Below, one piece after another: positions 10,999 to 24,103 of a stretch of 64,000 nt of DNA. The position numbers and the translations under genes are program-made. Under the pieces are notes generated by a model, which searched no databases, was not told the DNA's origin, and saw nothing but the letters and a program-made list of their open reading frames with translations. Each line of letters opens with the position of its first letter. Position 1 is the first letter of the stretch. Source of the stretch: Rotaria sordida (lineage: Eukaryota > Rotifera > Eurotatoria > Philodinida > Philodinidae); assembly GCA_905250125.1 (NCBI GenBank), contig CAJNOL010001266.1, positions 1 to 64,000 on the forward strand. Reading direction: 5' to 3'.

Positions 10999-11204
10999 AT
11001 TTGTTGTTCTTGATTATATTTTGTAGCAATATGTATTGCTTCACGACTAGCTGATAGACTTGTACCAGTTATAATAATATGTGAAATTTGAGCTTTATCA
11101 GCTCGTTCTAATATTGGATGAAGATTTTTTTGAAATGATTTATGTGTAAGATTTGCACCAATATCGATAAGACTATGTATTATAGAAGTATTTGTAGCCA
11201 TCAT
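10999..11204 (-). CDS. TatD-type metal-dependent DNase, N-terminal exon cut by the gap
   Basis: The first ~68 residues match the start of TatD-family hydrolases: LIDIGANLTHKSFQ, then ILERADKAQISHIIITGTSLSASREAI. The family are metal-dependent 3'-5' nucleases of the TIM-barrel amidohydrolase fold; the first metal ligands are usually an HxD pair, here in the variant LIDIGAN region. MMATNTS at 11204 is the likely start; an upstream Met at 11231 would add nine residues. The rest is lost in the gap: DNA left of it does not continue the family. It is intact as far as it can be read. Confidence 0.8.
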
Positions 11205-11661
11205 ACGATGAAAAATATTGAAAATGATCATTTATATGGAAAATGAAAGAATCAAAATAAACATACATTACATTATAAGTATGCAATAATGTCATATATG
11301 ACATCATTTGTTTTTGTTTTATTATTATTTCTTTCTATCGTTACAATCGATAATACAGAATAATCATAAAAGAAGAAGAACAAAATTTATATATACATCA
11401 AAACTAATCTATTATATAGAAATATTTCATGGTTTGGATAGAATTTAAGAAGAAGACAAAAATCATAGCTCGATTTTAGGAAAAAAAAGCAAACAAACAA
11501 ATAAACAAACTCGATACATTGAAGAATTAGAATATTCAAAAGAAATAATGAAACGATAATGATCCACAACAAATATTGTCTATATAAATATTGAACACAG
11601 GAAAAAAAAGAAATAAAGAAAAAAAAAACTTCCTGAGATCATAATAAGAAAAATGAATAAG

Positions 11662-13601
11662 TCAAGTTAGAATTCCACCGCGTGATTTAATGCTATTTGC
11701 TATTTTAAGAATTTTTCCAAGGCGATCTTTTGAATTAAGTTTTTTTGGTGTAGAAGATGATAAACGTTTTTTATTTGCTGCTATTCCTGGTGGATTATTA
11801 TTTGTTGATGATGAAGGTTTTGGAATTGTTGTTGTTGTGGTTGTTAAGAGTTTTTTTCGTTTGGAATTAGATGATGTTGAATCTAAATAATACACACGTA
11901 CAGAAAAACAAATAGAAAATCAAATGAAATTTTACCTTCATTCTTAATTTTTTTTGTTAATTTCTATAAAAAAAAAAAATATTATTAATAATAAAGAAAA
12001 TTAAAATTGAATATGTTACATTTAGTTCTGTTGATGTTTTGGATTTGGATTTTTCTACAAAAAAATAAATTTATTTAATACAACAAAAAAAAATTTCTTT
12101 CTAAATTTACTTATTGAAATCTTCTTATCTGAACCACTATGTTCTCGTTTCATTTTACTTTCTTTACTTGGATGATCTAAATTTAATAGATTATTTTTTT
12201 TTTATTTTTGTAAAAAATTAATATTATCTTAAAGTAAAATTTAAACTTACAATAATCATCATTGATTGAAGAACTTTTAACAAATGATGCAAGACCACCA
12301 TCAGCTATACCTCCTAAGGATTCATTATTGTCATGAATATCATTAATATCTGTATGTGATTCACGAGGAATTAATGAGACATTTGTGCGGTTTGATGACG
12401 TATTAATATCTTTATCAGGTTCATCATGATTTGATCTATAAAAAGAAGAAATATTTGAATTTTATAATTCTCAAAATAATCGATTGGTTAATAGTTCAAT
12501 CTTTTAACCATCTATCATAATAACTTCACTGATGTTGATCACGAATTGTAATCCTTTTACGATGAGTATCGATAAGAAAGAAAATATCTTAACTGTAGGC
12601 AAAACAAAAGGTGTAGTCTCAAAGTTAACAGGTTTTCTATTGATATTACATTCCTGACTTTTTAATTTTAATTGAAAAATTCTGATATTACATGATGTAT
12701 TTCTGCAAGATTATATTTACATGATTATAACGCCTTTTTTTTCATTATGTTGATATTATATTTATTTAAATTATTCATTTTTTCTCATTTTTTTTTTTTT
12801 TTTGTATTGATAGTCATAATAAGTATATCAAAAAGAAGGCGCATTTTTGAAGTTGACAGAATAGAATAAATAGACATAATAAAAAGCAAGAAAATGAATT
12901 TGAACTGTGCATCGGATAGAAACTACTTCTGTTGTATGTTTTATTTTTCTTTGATAAGTTTTAATGTTGTTTGTCTGAAGACTTTTCTCATATGATCCTA
13001 GACAGTAAACAAAAAATAAATTTTTCTAATCTTCTTTTGCTCAAGATTGTCTTGTCTATGTTTCTATTTTCGATATATAGATTGCTACGACTCCCGAGTT
13101 AGCTTTCATGCTCAGTTAAGAATATGATAATAGCTGTATTTATAAAATTTTCTGAATGAAATCAACTCACTGAATATTTGCAGGTTCAATAAAACGTTGT
13201 CGTTTAGCTTCGAGATCTAAATGAGACATTGGATTAAAGTTACATTTAAAGTTTTGTTTGAAATTCTTACCAAGTGTATAAGTAATTTTAGGTGATTCTT
13301 CTTGTTTTACCAAAATATCATTCATATTCGAACTAAAAAAAAAATTGTTTTGTTTTTTCTATAAAACATTTTCATTTATAATTTTTTTTCTAATTACTTT
13401 TTTTGTTGTTTAACAGATGATATTGTTCGCCCAGTTTTTTTCTTATTTATATTTGATGTCAATTCTCTATTACTACTTGGTTTTCTACAACCACTTAATG
13501 TTGTTTTAATAGTTAATTTCACACTAGCACCACTTGATGATTCTTTATTTTTTATATTTTCATTTTCAGATGATAAACGACGACATTTAACTTTAATCTT
13601 T

Positions 13602-13633
<32 letters not shown>

Positions 13634-16600
13634 AATATATAAATATAATCATAACAAACTTTAGTATTATTAACATGAGTTAATTCTTGTTTTGTTTCAA
13701 TTGGAAGTACAACTTTAATTGGACTTGCAATAATGCTATTCGATGGTGGTTTAGAAATACATGATGATCCACAACGTATCTAATAGTAGACAAATATTAT
13801 TTTTTCTATTTATAATGGATGCACCAGAATAAATGTCCATTCTGTCTTATGATGTATACTGAAGTTTGTTTCAATAAAGTTTCATTTTTTGATACAAACA
13901 TTAAAACTGAGTCAATATACTCAAATGAAAAGCATCTATTTAGATTCCTGCATTTCAGTTTGATTTATTATTCATTTTTCTCGAAATTAAAATAAAAAAA
14001 TTGAGTTATATTTACTCGTTTTTTTTTCTCTTAAATTGCTGATTCAAAACCGTTACTTTTTTTTTGTTATAAAGTTTAGAAAAAGACATAATTCATTTAC
14101 ATAGAAGATATTAATACAAAAATTTTACTATTCGGACAATAAATTTATTTTACTTAAAATTTTTTATCAAAGCTTTTGATACATTCTTATAGAAATTTGA
14201 ATCGTGAATTTTTTTTTCTCAAGACATAGGATTAAAATATGCATGGCGATGAATCTTGATATTGAAAAAAAACAAACTTCTAAGGACATTTATTCTGATA
14301 CATTCGATATATTTCATAATAATTTACTTTTGCTAGATCAAGTTCACGTGCAAGATCACGTAAAATTTTTTCACAATTAATTCCTTTTGGTATAGTTGAA
14401 CGATTTCGAAGTTGATACTAAGCAGAAGAAGAAAAAAAAAAACAAAAATTCAAAACAATTCTTATAAAACTTAATAAAAGCAGAAAAATAAACTAAAATG
14501 AAGCAAGATGAAAAATAGTTATCATTATAAGATTAATAAGCAATCATATTCGAACAAATAGAGAATAATGCAAATAAAATTTATATAATTATTACCAGTA
14601 GAAATATTTTATATGATACTGATGATAGAATATAATGACTATCATTGATTTTCCACTAGATTTTTTTAATTTAGAGATTACATTTATTTTCAAACTTATC
14701 TATCATTTAGTTAAATTAATTATAACAAGCATATATATATGAATTTATTAATAATAGTTTCATTCTTACTCGTTTATCAACTGATAACCATTTACTCATA
14801 TAATGAATAATTGATTCAGAAGCTTGTTGAGTTATTGGATTGATTATTAATGCATTAGTTTCATTACATTCTATAATAGATTATTGTTATTAAAAAAAAC
14901 AGTAAAATATGCAAAAAAATAAATAAATAAATTTTACGTTTAAGTTCTTCATAAAATGTTTTAGCAGCATACCAATGAAATGTTTCAAATAATGGAAATT
15001 GAAATTTATTTGGAACTTGTGCAAGACGTTCAAGCTCATAAATGCTAAAATAAATAAATAAATATAATATATTCAAAAAATTTTAAAGTTTTAATTCTTT
15101 TTAATGTAACATACAACAAAAAAAATATTTTGACAATGCAAAGATCTATATTATAAGATTAGATATATTCTTCAAATCAAATTATGTGTAAAATCTTGCT
15201 TAAATTTTCTAGATCATTAGTATCATATTAATTATGATATATACTCAAACTTCAATAGAGTATTAACGAAAATAGATTAGTTTCGGTTTTTGAAGTAAGT
15301 CTTGCATATCAGATGTCTACAATTTTATTGCATTGATATGTCATTTCTTGATCTAACTAGAGAATAATTCTTCAAGAAGACGAAGGTCAATTTGATCCAT
15401 GAGAGATGTGAAATACCTTGATCGTATCAACAAATATCAATCAAATAAACGTAGTTATTGGTTTTTTTTTTTCTTCAAAGGTTCAATTTGTCATTTTCAG
15501 TTATATAATATTATCTTATATCAATCGAATACAAAGTGACTATTCATGGTCGTGCATATTTTATGTATATGCAGTATGTTATCTACATTGACTTGTTTGA
15601 TCTACCATTTTTAAAACATCATATTAAATTTAAGGTCATATATAGTAAAGATATAAGTGAAATGATTGAAGAAATTGAGAAATCAAAGGATGTTATGCTC
15701 AAATATTAAAAATTTTATTACTATCATTCGATTAAAGACCTTCATCTCTATTGATAATGACATATAGAAATATTATACTGCATTATATCTTTCAGTTCAG
15801 GGTAAAATAAAAACTATTCATGATGAACGAATTTACATTAGCAAAAAAGTATGTTCAATATTATTAAATTTCAAGAAGATATCATATTCAATCTGAATAA
15901 TATAAAAATGTAGAAGATATTGTCTTATAATATTCTTAGTAGATGTTTAATTGTATCAAATAGAATGCATAAAATATGCTTACATTAACATTTGACACAC
16001 TAACAAACATCACCATCGTACTAAGCATATTTATGAAAGTAGCACTTCGTTTAAATCAATATATTCAAAGCTTTCATGAAAATATTGAATAATTTATTCA
16101 ATATCTACAATGGAATGGGACTCAATTTCGATACATACTGATACAAATGATTTTATTAGTTAAAACAAAATAATAAAAAAAATAAGTTTCAATAGTAAAC
16201 CAATGTTGTACAATGGCATAGCCAAGAATTTTTGAATTATGAGTAATTTTCACTATTTTCAACAAATCTGTACCCAATAACTTTTCGAACCGTATGCAAT
16301 TGCTCATTGCTAGATAGTTTACTAGTATTGTGATTACTATTGCAATGTTGTTTCTAATATTATTTCCGTATGATTTATCTTAAGCTTTGAATATCATAGA
16401 AATCGAATATTTCAATTGAGATATATCAAGGAAAATCTATATTTTAAATTTTATTAATGTAATAATACAAATCTTTGCATGGTGAAAAAAAGAAAAATGT
16501 AATCAATATAAAGGAGTCTAATCATTAATCAAATAATTTGTTGGTAGACTTGTTTTCAAGGCACAATAATTCGTTGTCAAACACAATCGAATTTAAGAAA

Positions 16601-19350
16601 ACAATCCATCAAAAATAATCAATACACTATTTCATACTTATTAGATTAATTATATTTTTCATATCCATCTCTATGTATTTTTTAGACAAAAAAACAAAAG
16701 TTCATTTTCTGTAGCCTTTTTTTTTCTTCAGACTTAATCCCCCGTTAAAAGTTTATACATAAACTTACCGAAGTTGCATATCAACACCCAGTGATTGAAG
16801 AAAATTACCACCAAAAACAAGCGAATCAGTCACTGTATAAACGGCATGGATCCATCTAGAAAAAAAATTATGAATAATTCATACTATAAGATCTTTATAC
16901 AAAAAACTTAACAAACCCAGGTGGTATAAGAACAGTATTTTCTTCACGTAAATGCATTTTATAACAATGTGTTACACAATCACCTAAAAATACTTCCGAT
17001 TCATTTGGTGATCCTGACCAATCAGCATATTTTTGTAAATTTTCATCCGTTGGTTCAATTAAATAAAATACCTTTTCACCCTTAACAAAACAAAACAAAA
17101 CTTTATTAATATAAGGACAACAACAACAAAAAAAAAAAAAAAGAAAATAATCAATAAAATAAAATTTACTCGAACAACAGAATACCAAACACTTGAACCA
17201 CCAAAATCTATATGAAAATCTGTATATGATGATTGTGGACTCATTAAACAATATTTTGCTACTTCAGGACGTTCAAAATTTTCAAAATGATTTGCTTCTA
17301 TTCCATCATATTGTTCATCATCACTTTGATCTGTATCTGTTGATGAAACTGTTCGACGTTTCTTTTTTGATAATGATGTTATTGTTTGTAATGGCCATAT
17401 TGTTTTCTTTTGATTTTCATTTGAATTTAATTCTTCATCATTTTGTTTTTCTTGTTTCTTAATTGGCCATACACCAATTGTAGCCCATGATAAATCTCGA
17501 ACAATTTGTGGTGTTACAACTTGTTCACCCAATCTTAATTTAACAAAAAAAAAAGAAAGAAAGATAATTTTCGAGATATAATAAATGTTAGATCTATTCA
17601 ACCATCGATCGGTAAATCATAATATAAAGTATGAATAGAAATGATATTTATGAAAATAGTTTGATCTAATTAGAAGTTATTTTGTTTAAGTCATATAATT
17701 CAAATTGAAAGAATGATTAAACCAAATTGATCATTGATTTTTTTTGTCTCTTAGAAAAAGAGACTTACTGTTGTTGAAATAAACTATCTTATTCAAACTA
17801 GAAGTCAACATAGGACAACCATTTCTATCCAGTAAAACAAATATCATATTGTCTGCTCTAACAAGTCTTAATTAAGATGAAATCTTTTCTTTCTTGTTAA
17901 ACTAGTTCCACTTCAAGAAATTATATTTCATTACTTGTGAAAGTAGTGAATATCAAATGCCAAATAATGAACGGTTAGTTTACATCTTTTTTTGAATCCG
18001 GACCCGAATTATACTTCTAGTTTCAACAAAAATGTCAGCCTTCAAGTCGTTCTGAAGATGCGAAATACTTTCTATCAATTAACACACTCTACATATTTTT
18101 CAGACAACCATCTTATTATAATTAGCTGTTACTTTTAGAATATAACTCGATGATCTCTATTTTCTATTCTTATTAATCCATATTTTATTTATTGACAATT
18201 ATGTTGTTTACCATCAAGTACGTATGACCATACGCAGAGTTGATGCATCTTATCTTCTACTCAAATTATCTTAGAATTTAGAAGAAAACAATTAACTCTG
18301 AGAATATTTATATTAAATAATTCTATTCGAATGTATGTAATACATACTTAGTATTTGATATTTCCAAGCTGAGAACATTATAAATTTTATTTCTTTCAAA
18401 ACTTTCAAAATATTCAATATAATCATCTAAACCCATTTTATAAGTCACTTGTTTTTCACAATCAATTATATCAATAAAACGGTCATGTCCTAAATAATAA
18501 GTCAATTTTTATTTTAAGAAAAAAAAATAAATTAAAATTAATCTTTTCATACCAACAAAATCATTTATTTCTGCTAATGTTATTGCTCGATTTGGTAATG
18601 ACATATCAAGACCATCTCGATTTGTAACTAATATTGGTTTTGTAAAACCATTTTTTACTACATATTCAGTAGTTAATTGATTGCCTTTTAAACGAGTTAT
18701 AACAGAATCACAACTATAAAATATACAAAAAGTAAAAAAAGATTATATTTATATTCAAATGAAAATTATTATTAGTTTTTTGCTACTTTGGAAATATTTT
18801 TCGTTTTAATTTATTAATAAAATCTGGTGTACCAGATTGTGTTGGCTATAGAAAGGAAAAAAAAAGAATTTTATCTTTATGTAAATTTTTTAATTTACTT
18901 TATTATCAGCATTTGCATCACTATAATCTCTTCGATGTTGATTTCTTTGTTGTTTAACTAAAATAAAAATTTTTGAAACGTGTTTTTTTTTTCCTGTAAT
19001 TCTCTTATTTTTGTTTTTCTTACAAATTGAAGGCCCATATTGTTTTGAACATTCATTACAAAAATATTTTTCAATATCATCTATTTTAAAAATAAATTAG
19101 AAATCTTTTTTTTTTTTTCTAAGAAATCAAAAAGAACTTTACCAGCAATTCGATCAGCTAAATCTACACATTTACCGTGAAACCAACCATTACAACCATC
19201 ACATTCAATCATAAAATCATTATTATCATCATCATTTAATTCATCTTCACGTTTTTGACATATACAATAACGTTGTTCATCATTAGGATTTAATGGAGAT
19301 GAAGGATTTTTATTTTTTAATTTTTCATTTGTTGAATATTTTTGAGACAT
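11662..19350 (-). CDS. KDM7/PHF8-type histone lysine demethylase, 21 exons, 853 aa
   Basis: PHD finger plus JmjC demethylase of the KDM7 (PHF2/PHF8/KDM7A) family, which removes H3K9/H3K27/H4K20 methyl marks after the PHD binds H3K4me3. Exons (high to low): 19350-19143, 19080-19024, 18957-18899, 18845-18787, 18713-18553, 18489-18348, 17533-17170, 17080-16917, 16855-16769, 15044-14938, 14870-14770, 14417-14328, 13779-13660, 13597-13398, 13332-13271, 13216-13171, 12435-12251, 12176-12111, 12054-12020, 11963-11936, 11882-11662. All junctions are canonical and total 854 codons. The PHD has [17 protein letters not shown] and FCNEC. The JmjC keeps the iron ligands HID ([15 protein letters not shown]) and His of GWIHAV, plus the oxoglutarate Lys of GEKVFYLI. 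A charged insert (17270-17460) splits the JmjC's front end. The tail [10 protein letters not shown] matches the PHF8 C-terminus. Confidence 0.93.
13818..14304. mobile_element. MITE-like element in KDM7 intron 12
   Basis: Ends are inverted copies: ATGCACCAGAATAAATGTCC on the left and ATGTATCAGAATAAATGTCC read inward from the right. Similarity continues inward with AAGTTTGTTT and TTCAATA. The ~490-base interior is non-coding. The CAG-type start suggests a Tc1/mariner relative. It explains why this intron is much longer than its neighbours. Confidence 0.55.
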
Positions 19351-19850
19351 GACAAGTTTAAAACATGGGATATAATCAGTTGAGAAAATAAATACAACTA
19401 ATTTCAATGATTTATATCCATTGGTATAGATGAACTTTTTTTTTTTATTTATTATAAGAAAAAGATACGATTAACAGACCAACAAATAGAAAATAACATA
19501 ATATTATTATTATTATTATTTATACAAAACAGGACAAATGGCTGAAATGAAAATAAAAGAATGTGTATAGATGTCACTAATGAACAGATAAATGACAAGA
19601 GAAATTACAATAAATAGGATTTTATGGAATTTTTGTATGAATTGGGGGAGTGAACATTTTTCAAAACACAGAAATTTCTAACTACAATAAAGCTTATTGA
19701 TAATACTTCTTTATAAATATTCTCTTTTGTTCTAGAATCTGAATTGAGCAGATATTCTCATCATATATGAAATAGTTTATTATTTAATCAGACATTGAAT
19801 TTATTTGATTTTGTTCATTTATTATTTTTTTTTGTCAATATTTTTATTCA

Positions 19851-20873
19851 CTATTGATTATTTTTTCCAATTTTTTCCATTGCTCGCTTGTAAGCTGGTC
19901 GTTCATGCATTTCTTTTAAATATCTAGATATATTTGTTGCTCCTTCTTCATTAACATTTGATAGTTTCATAAGCATTTCCAATGCAAAACCGGCCTATAT
20001 ATATATATATATATATATAATAATAATAGTAAATTATAATTTTCAAAAGTCAATTCAATTACTTGAATATCAGCACCAGAAAATTGTTCACCTGCTAACC
20101 ATTTTCTTTGTCCTAATTCACTTTCAAGAAAATCCATATGCGTTTTCATATTTGGTCTCAAATACAAAGCATCCATTTTATTACAAATACCATTTACAAT
20201 AGGTTTGACTATCCATGGTGCTTGTTTTTGTATAGTAAGAAAGACATATTTCATAACAAGGATAGACATTAAACTACCTTCGATGTAATGTAAAAACTGA
20301 AAAATATTATTTTGTTTTTTTGAAAATATTTATCAATAAAAAAAAAATCTAACATACATAATTATAATGAAATAAATCTTCGCTATTTGTTGGTTTTAAA
20401 TTTTTATCTTTACCATATTTCTCAATAAGATAATCAATGATAAAACCAGATTCAGCAATAACTTTATCACCATCTTTGATTACAGGACTTTTCCCTAATG
20501 GATGAATCTTTTTTAATTCAGGTGGTGCAAGTCTATCGGGTCCACGTTCAATTTTTTCAATTACATATGGTACTTCTAATTCTTCAAGTAAAAGTACTAT
20601 TCGATCAGCACGACTTTCACTTAACCAATAGAGTTTTATTGTTGGCTCATTTGAATCCGTTGTACTATTCTGAACATTTGAGTCCATTGTGGTATTTTGA
20701 ACATTTGAATCCGTTGTACTATCCTGAACATTTAAGTCCGTTGTACTATTCTGAACATTTGAGTCCGTTGTAGAATTTTGAACATTTGAATCTGTTGTAG
20801 TATTTTGAACATTTGAATCTGTTGTAGTATTCTGAACATTTGAATCCGTTGTAGTATTCTGAACATCAGTCAT
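19851..20873 (-). CDS. Glutathione S-transferase with repeat N-terminus, 3 exons, 297 aa
   Basis: Exons 20873-20358, 20296-20063 and 19994-19851, all joining in phase 0. After a 75-residue repeat tail, a thioredoxin-like GST domain starts at IKLYWLSESRADRIVLLLEEL and has HPLGKSPVI and the glutathione-binding AESG. The helical domain has HYIEGSLMSILVMK, FLESELGQRKWLAGEQFSGADIQ and a final RPAYKRAMEKIG. These blocks resemble the bacterial/fungal GTT1-like group more than classical animal sigma, mu or pi enzymes, so horizontal origin is possible. It conjugates glutathione to electrophiles in the cytosol. A TTCAATAG acceptor lies 10 bases before the ATG. Confidence 0.88.
20649..20864 (-). repeat. 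27-base coding minisatellite, eight units
   Basis: Eight tandem units encoding VQNTTTDSN with small changes (S for T, D for N, L for S, M for T) form residues 4-75 of the GST. Units near the start are almost identical and later ones have drifted, a pattern of recent unequal exchange at the 5' side. The Asn/Thr/Ser-rich peptide should be disordered. Confidence 0.9.
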
Positions 20874-20885
20874 CTTCGTTTAACT

Positions 20886-22312
20886 ATTGAAAATACTAAT
20901 ATAAAAATAATGTGTTGCGTGTGATGTACCCGATAGAACGATGAAAATGCACGTTCTCTATTATCTTATATTCTTTTCCCTTTTTGTTGACTTTCTTTGT
21001 GTTCTGTTGGTTATCGCGAGTTCTTACATAATTTACAACCCCTCATAACCCTACTAGAATATTATATAGAAGAGTCAACATACACTTTCGCCTTTTAACA
21101 TAGATTCAAATCTTCATCTATAATAATTTAGGTGAGTCACTTCGATAGTTAGACGAAGTTTTGAGTCAATATAGAAGTTTTTCAATGGTTTTGTTTTTTT
21201 TTTTTTTTTTTTTTTTTAAATATTAAAATGTCGACATACGATGAAATCTTTCGAAAACAAATATTTTATAGTTATCTAAATTCTAGATAAGCATGTCACA
21301 CTTGAATATTAAGTGTGTTCATATTTGCAAACAAAAAAGAAAAAGTAACTGACAAACAATTTTAGATTTATACGTTACGATTAATGATTGAGAAATTTTT
21401 TTTCTTTAATACAAAAGAAACTACTGTATTTTGATTTATTCAAGCATATAATTTACTCTCTCTCTCTCTATTTTATTTATGAAAGAATATTCTGTGAACT
21501 GAAAATATAATTTGAATTATTTATCACAGTTGATTATATTGTATGACATACTCTTCTAACGAGGTGATAATAGGAAAACTATACTACAACAATTATTATC
21601 TAAATATGTAATCGGCTTTGACTAAGTCTTCTATCTTTTTTTTTTTGTAACCTATACATAAAATGTTATCGATATCGATTTGAAGAGTAATTTAAGAAAG
21701 AAAAATAAGCGTAGATTTTTTTCTTTTCGTCATAAAACATTTATTAAATCAAAAAAAAGAGAGTAATATCGTTTAATTTTACATTTATTTCTCAATGTAG
21801 ACTTTTATGATAATGAATATTCTTATTTGTTTTTAATTAATACATGTTTAATTGTCTTATATAACAGCAATATAGAGGACCAAACTAGAGAAGAATTTTG
21901 ATGATGGCTACCATTTTGACATTTTTTTTGTTCTTTTTCTTTCTTTCTTTCTTTCTTTTTCTATTGACTTTATCGGTGCCCACATACACTCGTTTACGTG
22001 TATAGGCAAAAAAAAACGAGATATTACGCATAACAAGCCTAAATATATGAAATCTCACCTTGAACGATAGATATTAACGTCAAATTTTTTATGGAATTGA
22101 TATATACAGTTTGATTTGAATATATTTTGTAAAAAAAATCATAATTTTGAATGATTAATATTGTAAATTTCTATCTCTCTATGTATGTATATATATCTAT
22201 ATTCTATTCTAGGTAAACATATTCTCGACATATATTCATTCATTTTTCTCGTTCTACTATTATTACACTTTTCATACACGCGTACACGCATAAACGCAAA
22301 TAGAGCAAATCA
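20886..22312. other. Intergenic region
   Basis: No gene seen. It separates a minus-strand and a plus-strand gene, so it should hold both promoters. It contains a long T run near 21197-21217, a CT run near 21453 and a TTTC run near 21935-21957. Confidence 0.6.
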
Positions 22313-23064
22313 ATGGCTCCTAAAAAGAGTAAAGCCGCAAAAGCATCATTAAAAAAATCTGGAACAATGGCAGCAACTGCAGCTGTAAGAATAACAAAAG
22401 AATTTATTTTATTTTTATTATTTATTTTTCTTTTTCTTATTGATTTATTTTAGGCTGGTCAAGAATTTTTAAAACAAGCATGGGGTGAAGATAAATTAAA
22501 TCGAGTTAATGCCTTACTTGAAGCACGTGATAAATCAGATACAAGTGATGTTAATGATACAACAACTGCATCGAGTACAGCTGCTGGTAGTAGTGCAACA
22601 ACAACGTCTTCAAGTAAAACAAAAGCTAAACCTAAACTATCAAAAGCACGTACAATGAAAACTACAGCAAAAGTATGTTAAAGTAAATCATTAAAAAAAT
22701 ATATTATTGAATTTTATTGATTTTCGAAGGAAGCTAAAACATTAATTGGTAAAGAAGTTCTTGGTGATACACGTGCAGAAACTAAACGACGACAAGCAGC
22801 TGTTAAAGCTGAAAAAACTCTTCAAGAAGTAACTAAACCAACAACTGGACGTAGACCAGGAATTAAACGACTTGGTACAATGGCTAATACAGCACGTGTA
22901 AATATTTTCTTAATACTATTTTTTTTTTTTTGTAATTTAATGCTTATGTTTAATAGGAAGGTAAAGCTTATATTAAACGGACTGCTGGTAATAAACAGAA
23001 AGGTAAAAGTACAACTGGACGAAAACGTACAGGTCGTGGTCGAGCTAAACAAGCTGCGAAATAA
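22313..23064 (+). CDS. Small lysine/alanine-rich basic protein, chromatin-type, 4 exons, 188 aa
   Basis: Exons 22313-22384, 22454-22672, 22730-22897 and 22957-23064, all phase 0, with introns of 57-69 bases. The product starts MAPKKSKAAKASLKK and has a Ser/Thr-rich middle. It ends in Arg/Gly/Lys-rich text with two related words (TTGRRPGIKR and TTGRKRTGRGR). Composition resembles linker histones or HMG-type chromatin proteins, but I see no winged-helix or AT-hook consensus, so the family is not recognised. Nuclear DNA binding is inferred from composition only. Confidence 0.8.
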
Positions 23065-24040
23065 ATGTTATATTGTCATATCAAGAATAATATAGGACTA
23101 ATTTATTGTCTCGTGTGGTTTCTTGATATTGGTATTATTATTATTATCATTATCTTTAGATTGTTTTTCTTTTTTTTCTTTGACGTGTCATCTTCTTATT
23201 TGAAATTATGTTTAGAATTTTACTTACAGACAAATTTTCGTTTTCGATTTTTCTTTTCTTTTCTTTTCTTTTTGTCGTTCAGCAACACATTTTCGTGTTC
23301 GCTTAGCATTTTTACTCATGTAGTGACTTATTTCTTCTTTTATTGTATATCGTGATTTATGGTTGATGTGTATAGTTTGTACCACGCTCGTGCATGTTAT
23401 GTGTGTGATGGAAATTGTTTGCTTGAACCCGTCCTATTTTACATAATTATAATTCTACTTTGTGTCCAAATTTTTCTGGACATAAGAATGGGATATAGTT
23501 TTCATCAAGAAAATAGTTTTTTTTTTCCTATGACTCAGTGGAGTACTACGCAGTTCTCCCAATTTTTGCTTTTTTGTCAATTTAAATTTTCAATGATATA
23601 ACAATAGTGTGTGATGTATTTTCCTCTGGATTTTTCAATATGCACACAAGAAACATTTTTAATAGTCTCATTAACTGTCTTGTCCTTGTCGAAACATATT
23701 TAAAACAACATATATTATTTCTTTTTTGTTTTTTTCTTTCTATGACATTGTCATTTCATATTATTAACAAGAAGATTTAAGTGTGAAAAAAAACTTGACA
23801 TTTTATTCATTGAACGAACGTTCTTAATGACACAATTATTTTCTTTTTGTCCTTGCTGGTTGCTATGTTCAATGGAGAAGATTGCAATTTAGTGGTATCG
23901 AAGGACTACTTACATAAATGTCTCAATTTTTAGAATAGAATAATTGTAAAGAAAAAAAAAAGGAGGTTGAAGTCAGCGCGACATCCATGACTATGGCTGC
24001 TTCCATTACTATTAAAAAGAAAAAGAAAAAAGAAATATGA

Positions 24041-24080
<40 letters not shown>

Positions 24081-24103
24081 GGGCCAACTAATCGATTATT
24101 ATC
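23065..24103. other. Intergenic region with an AAT microsatellite
   Basis: No gene seen; it contains several T-rich tracts. An (AAT)n run of about 12 units lies near 24043-24079, some 25 bases upstream of the profilin start codon. Confidence 0.6.
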
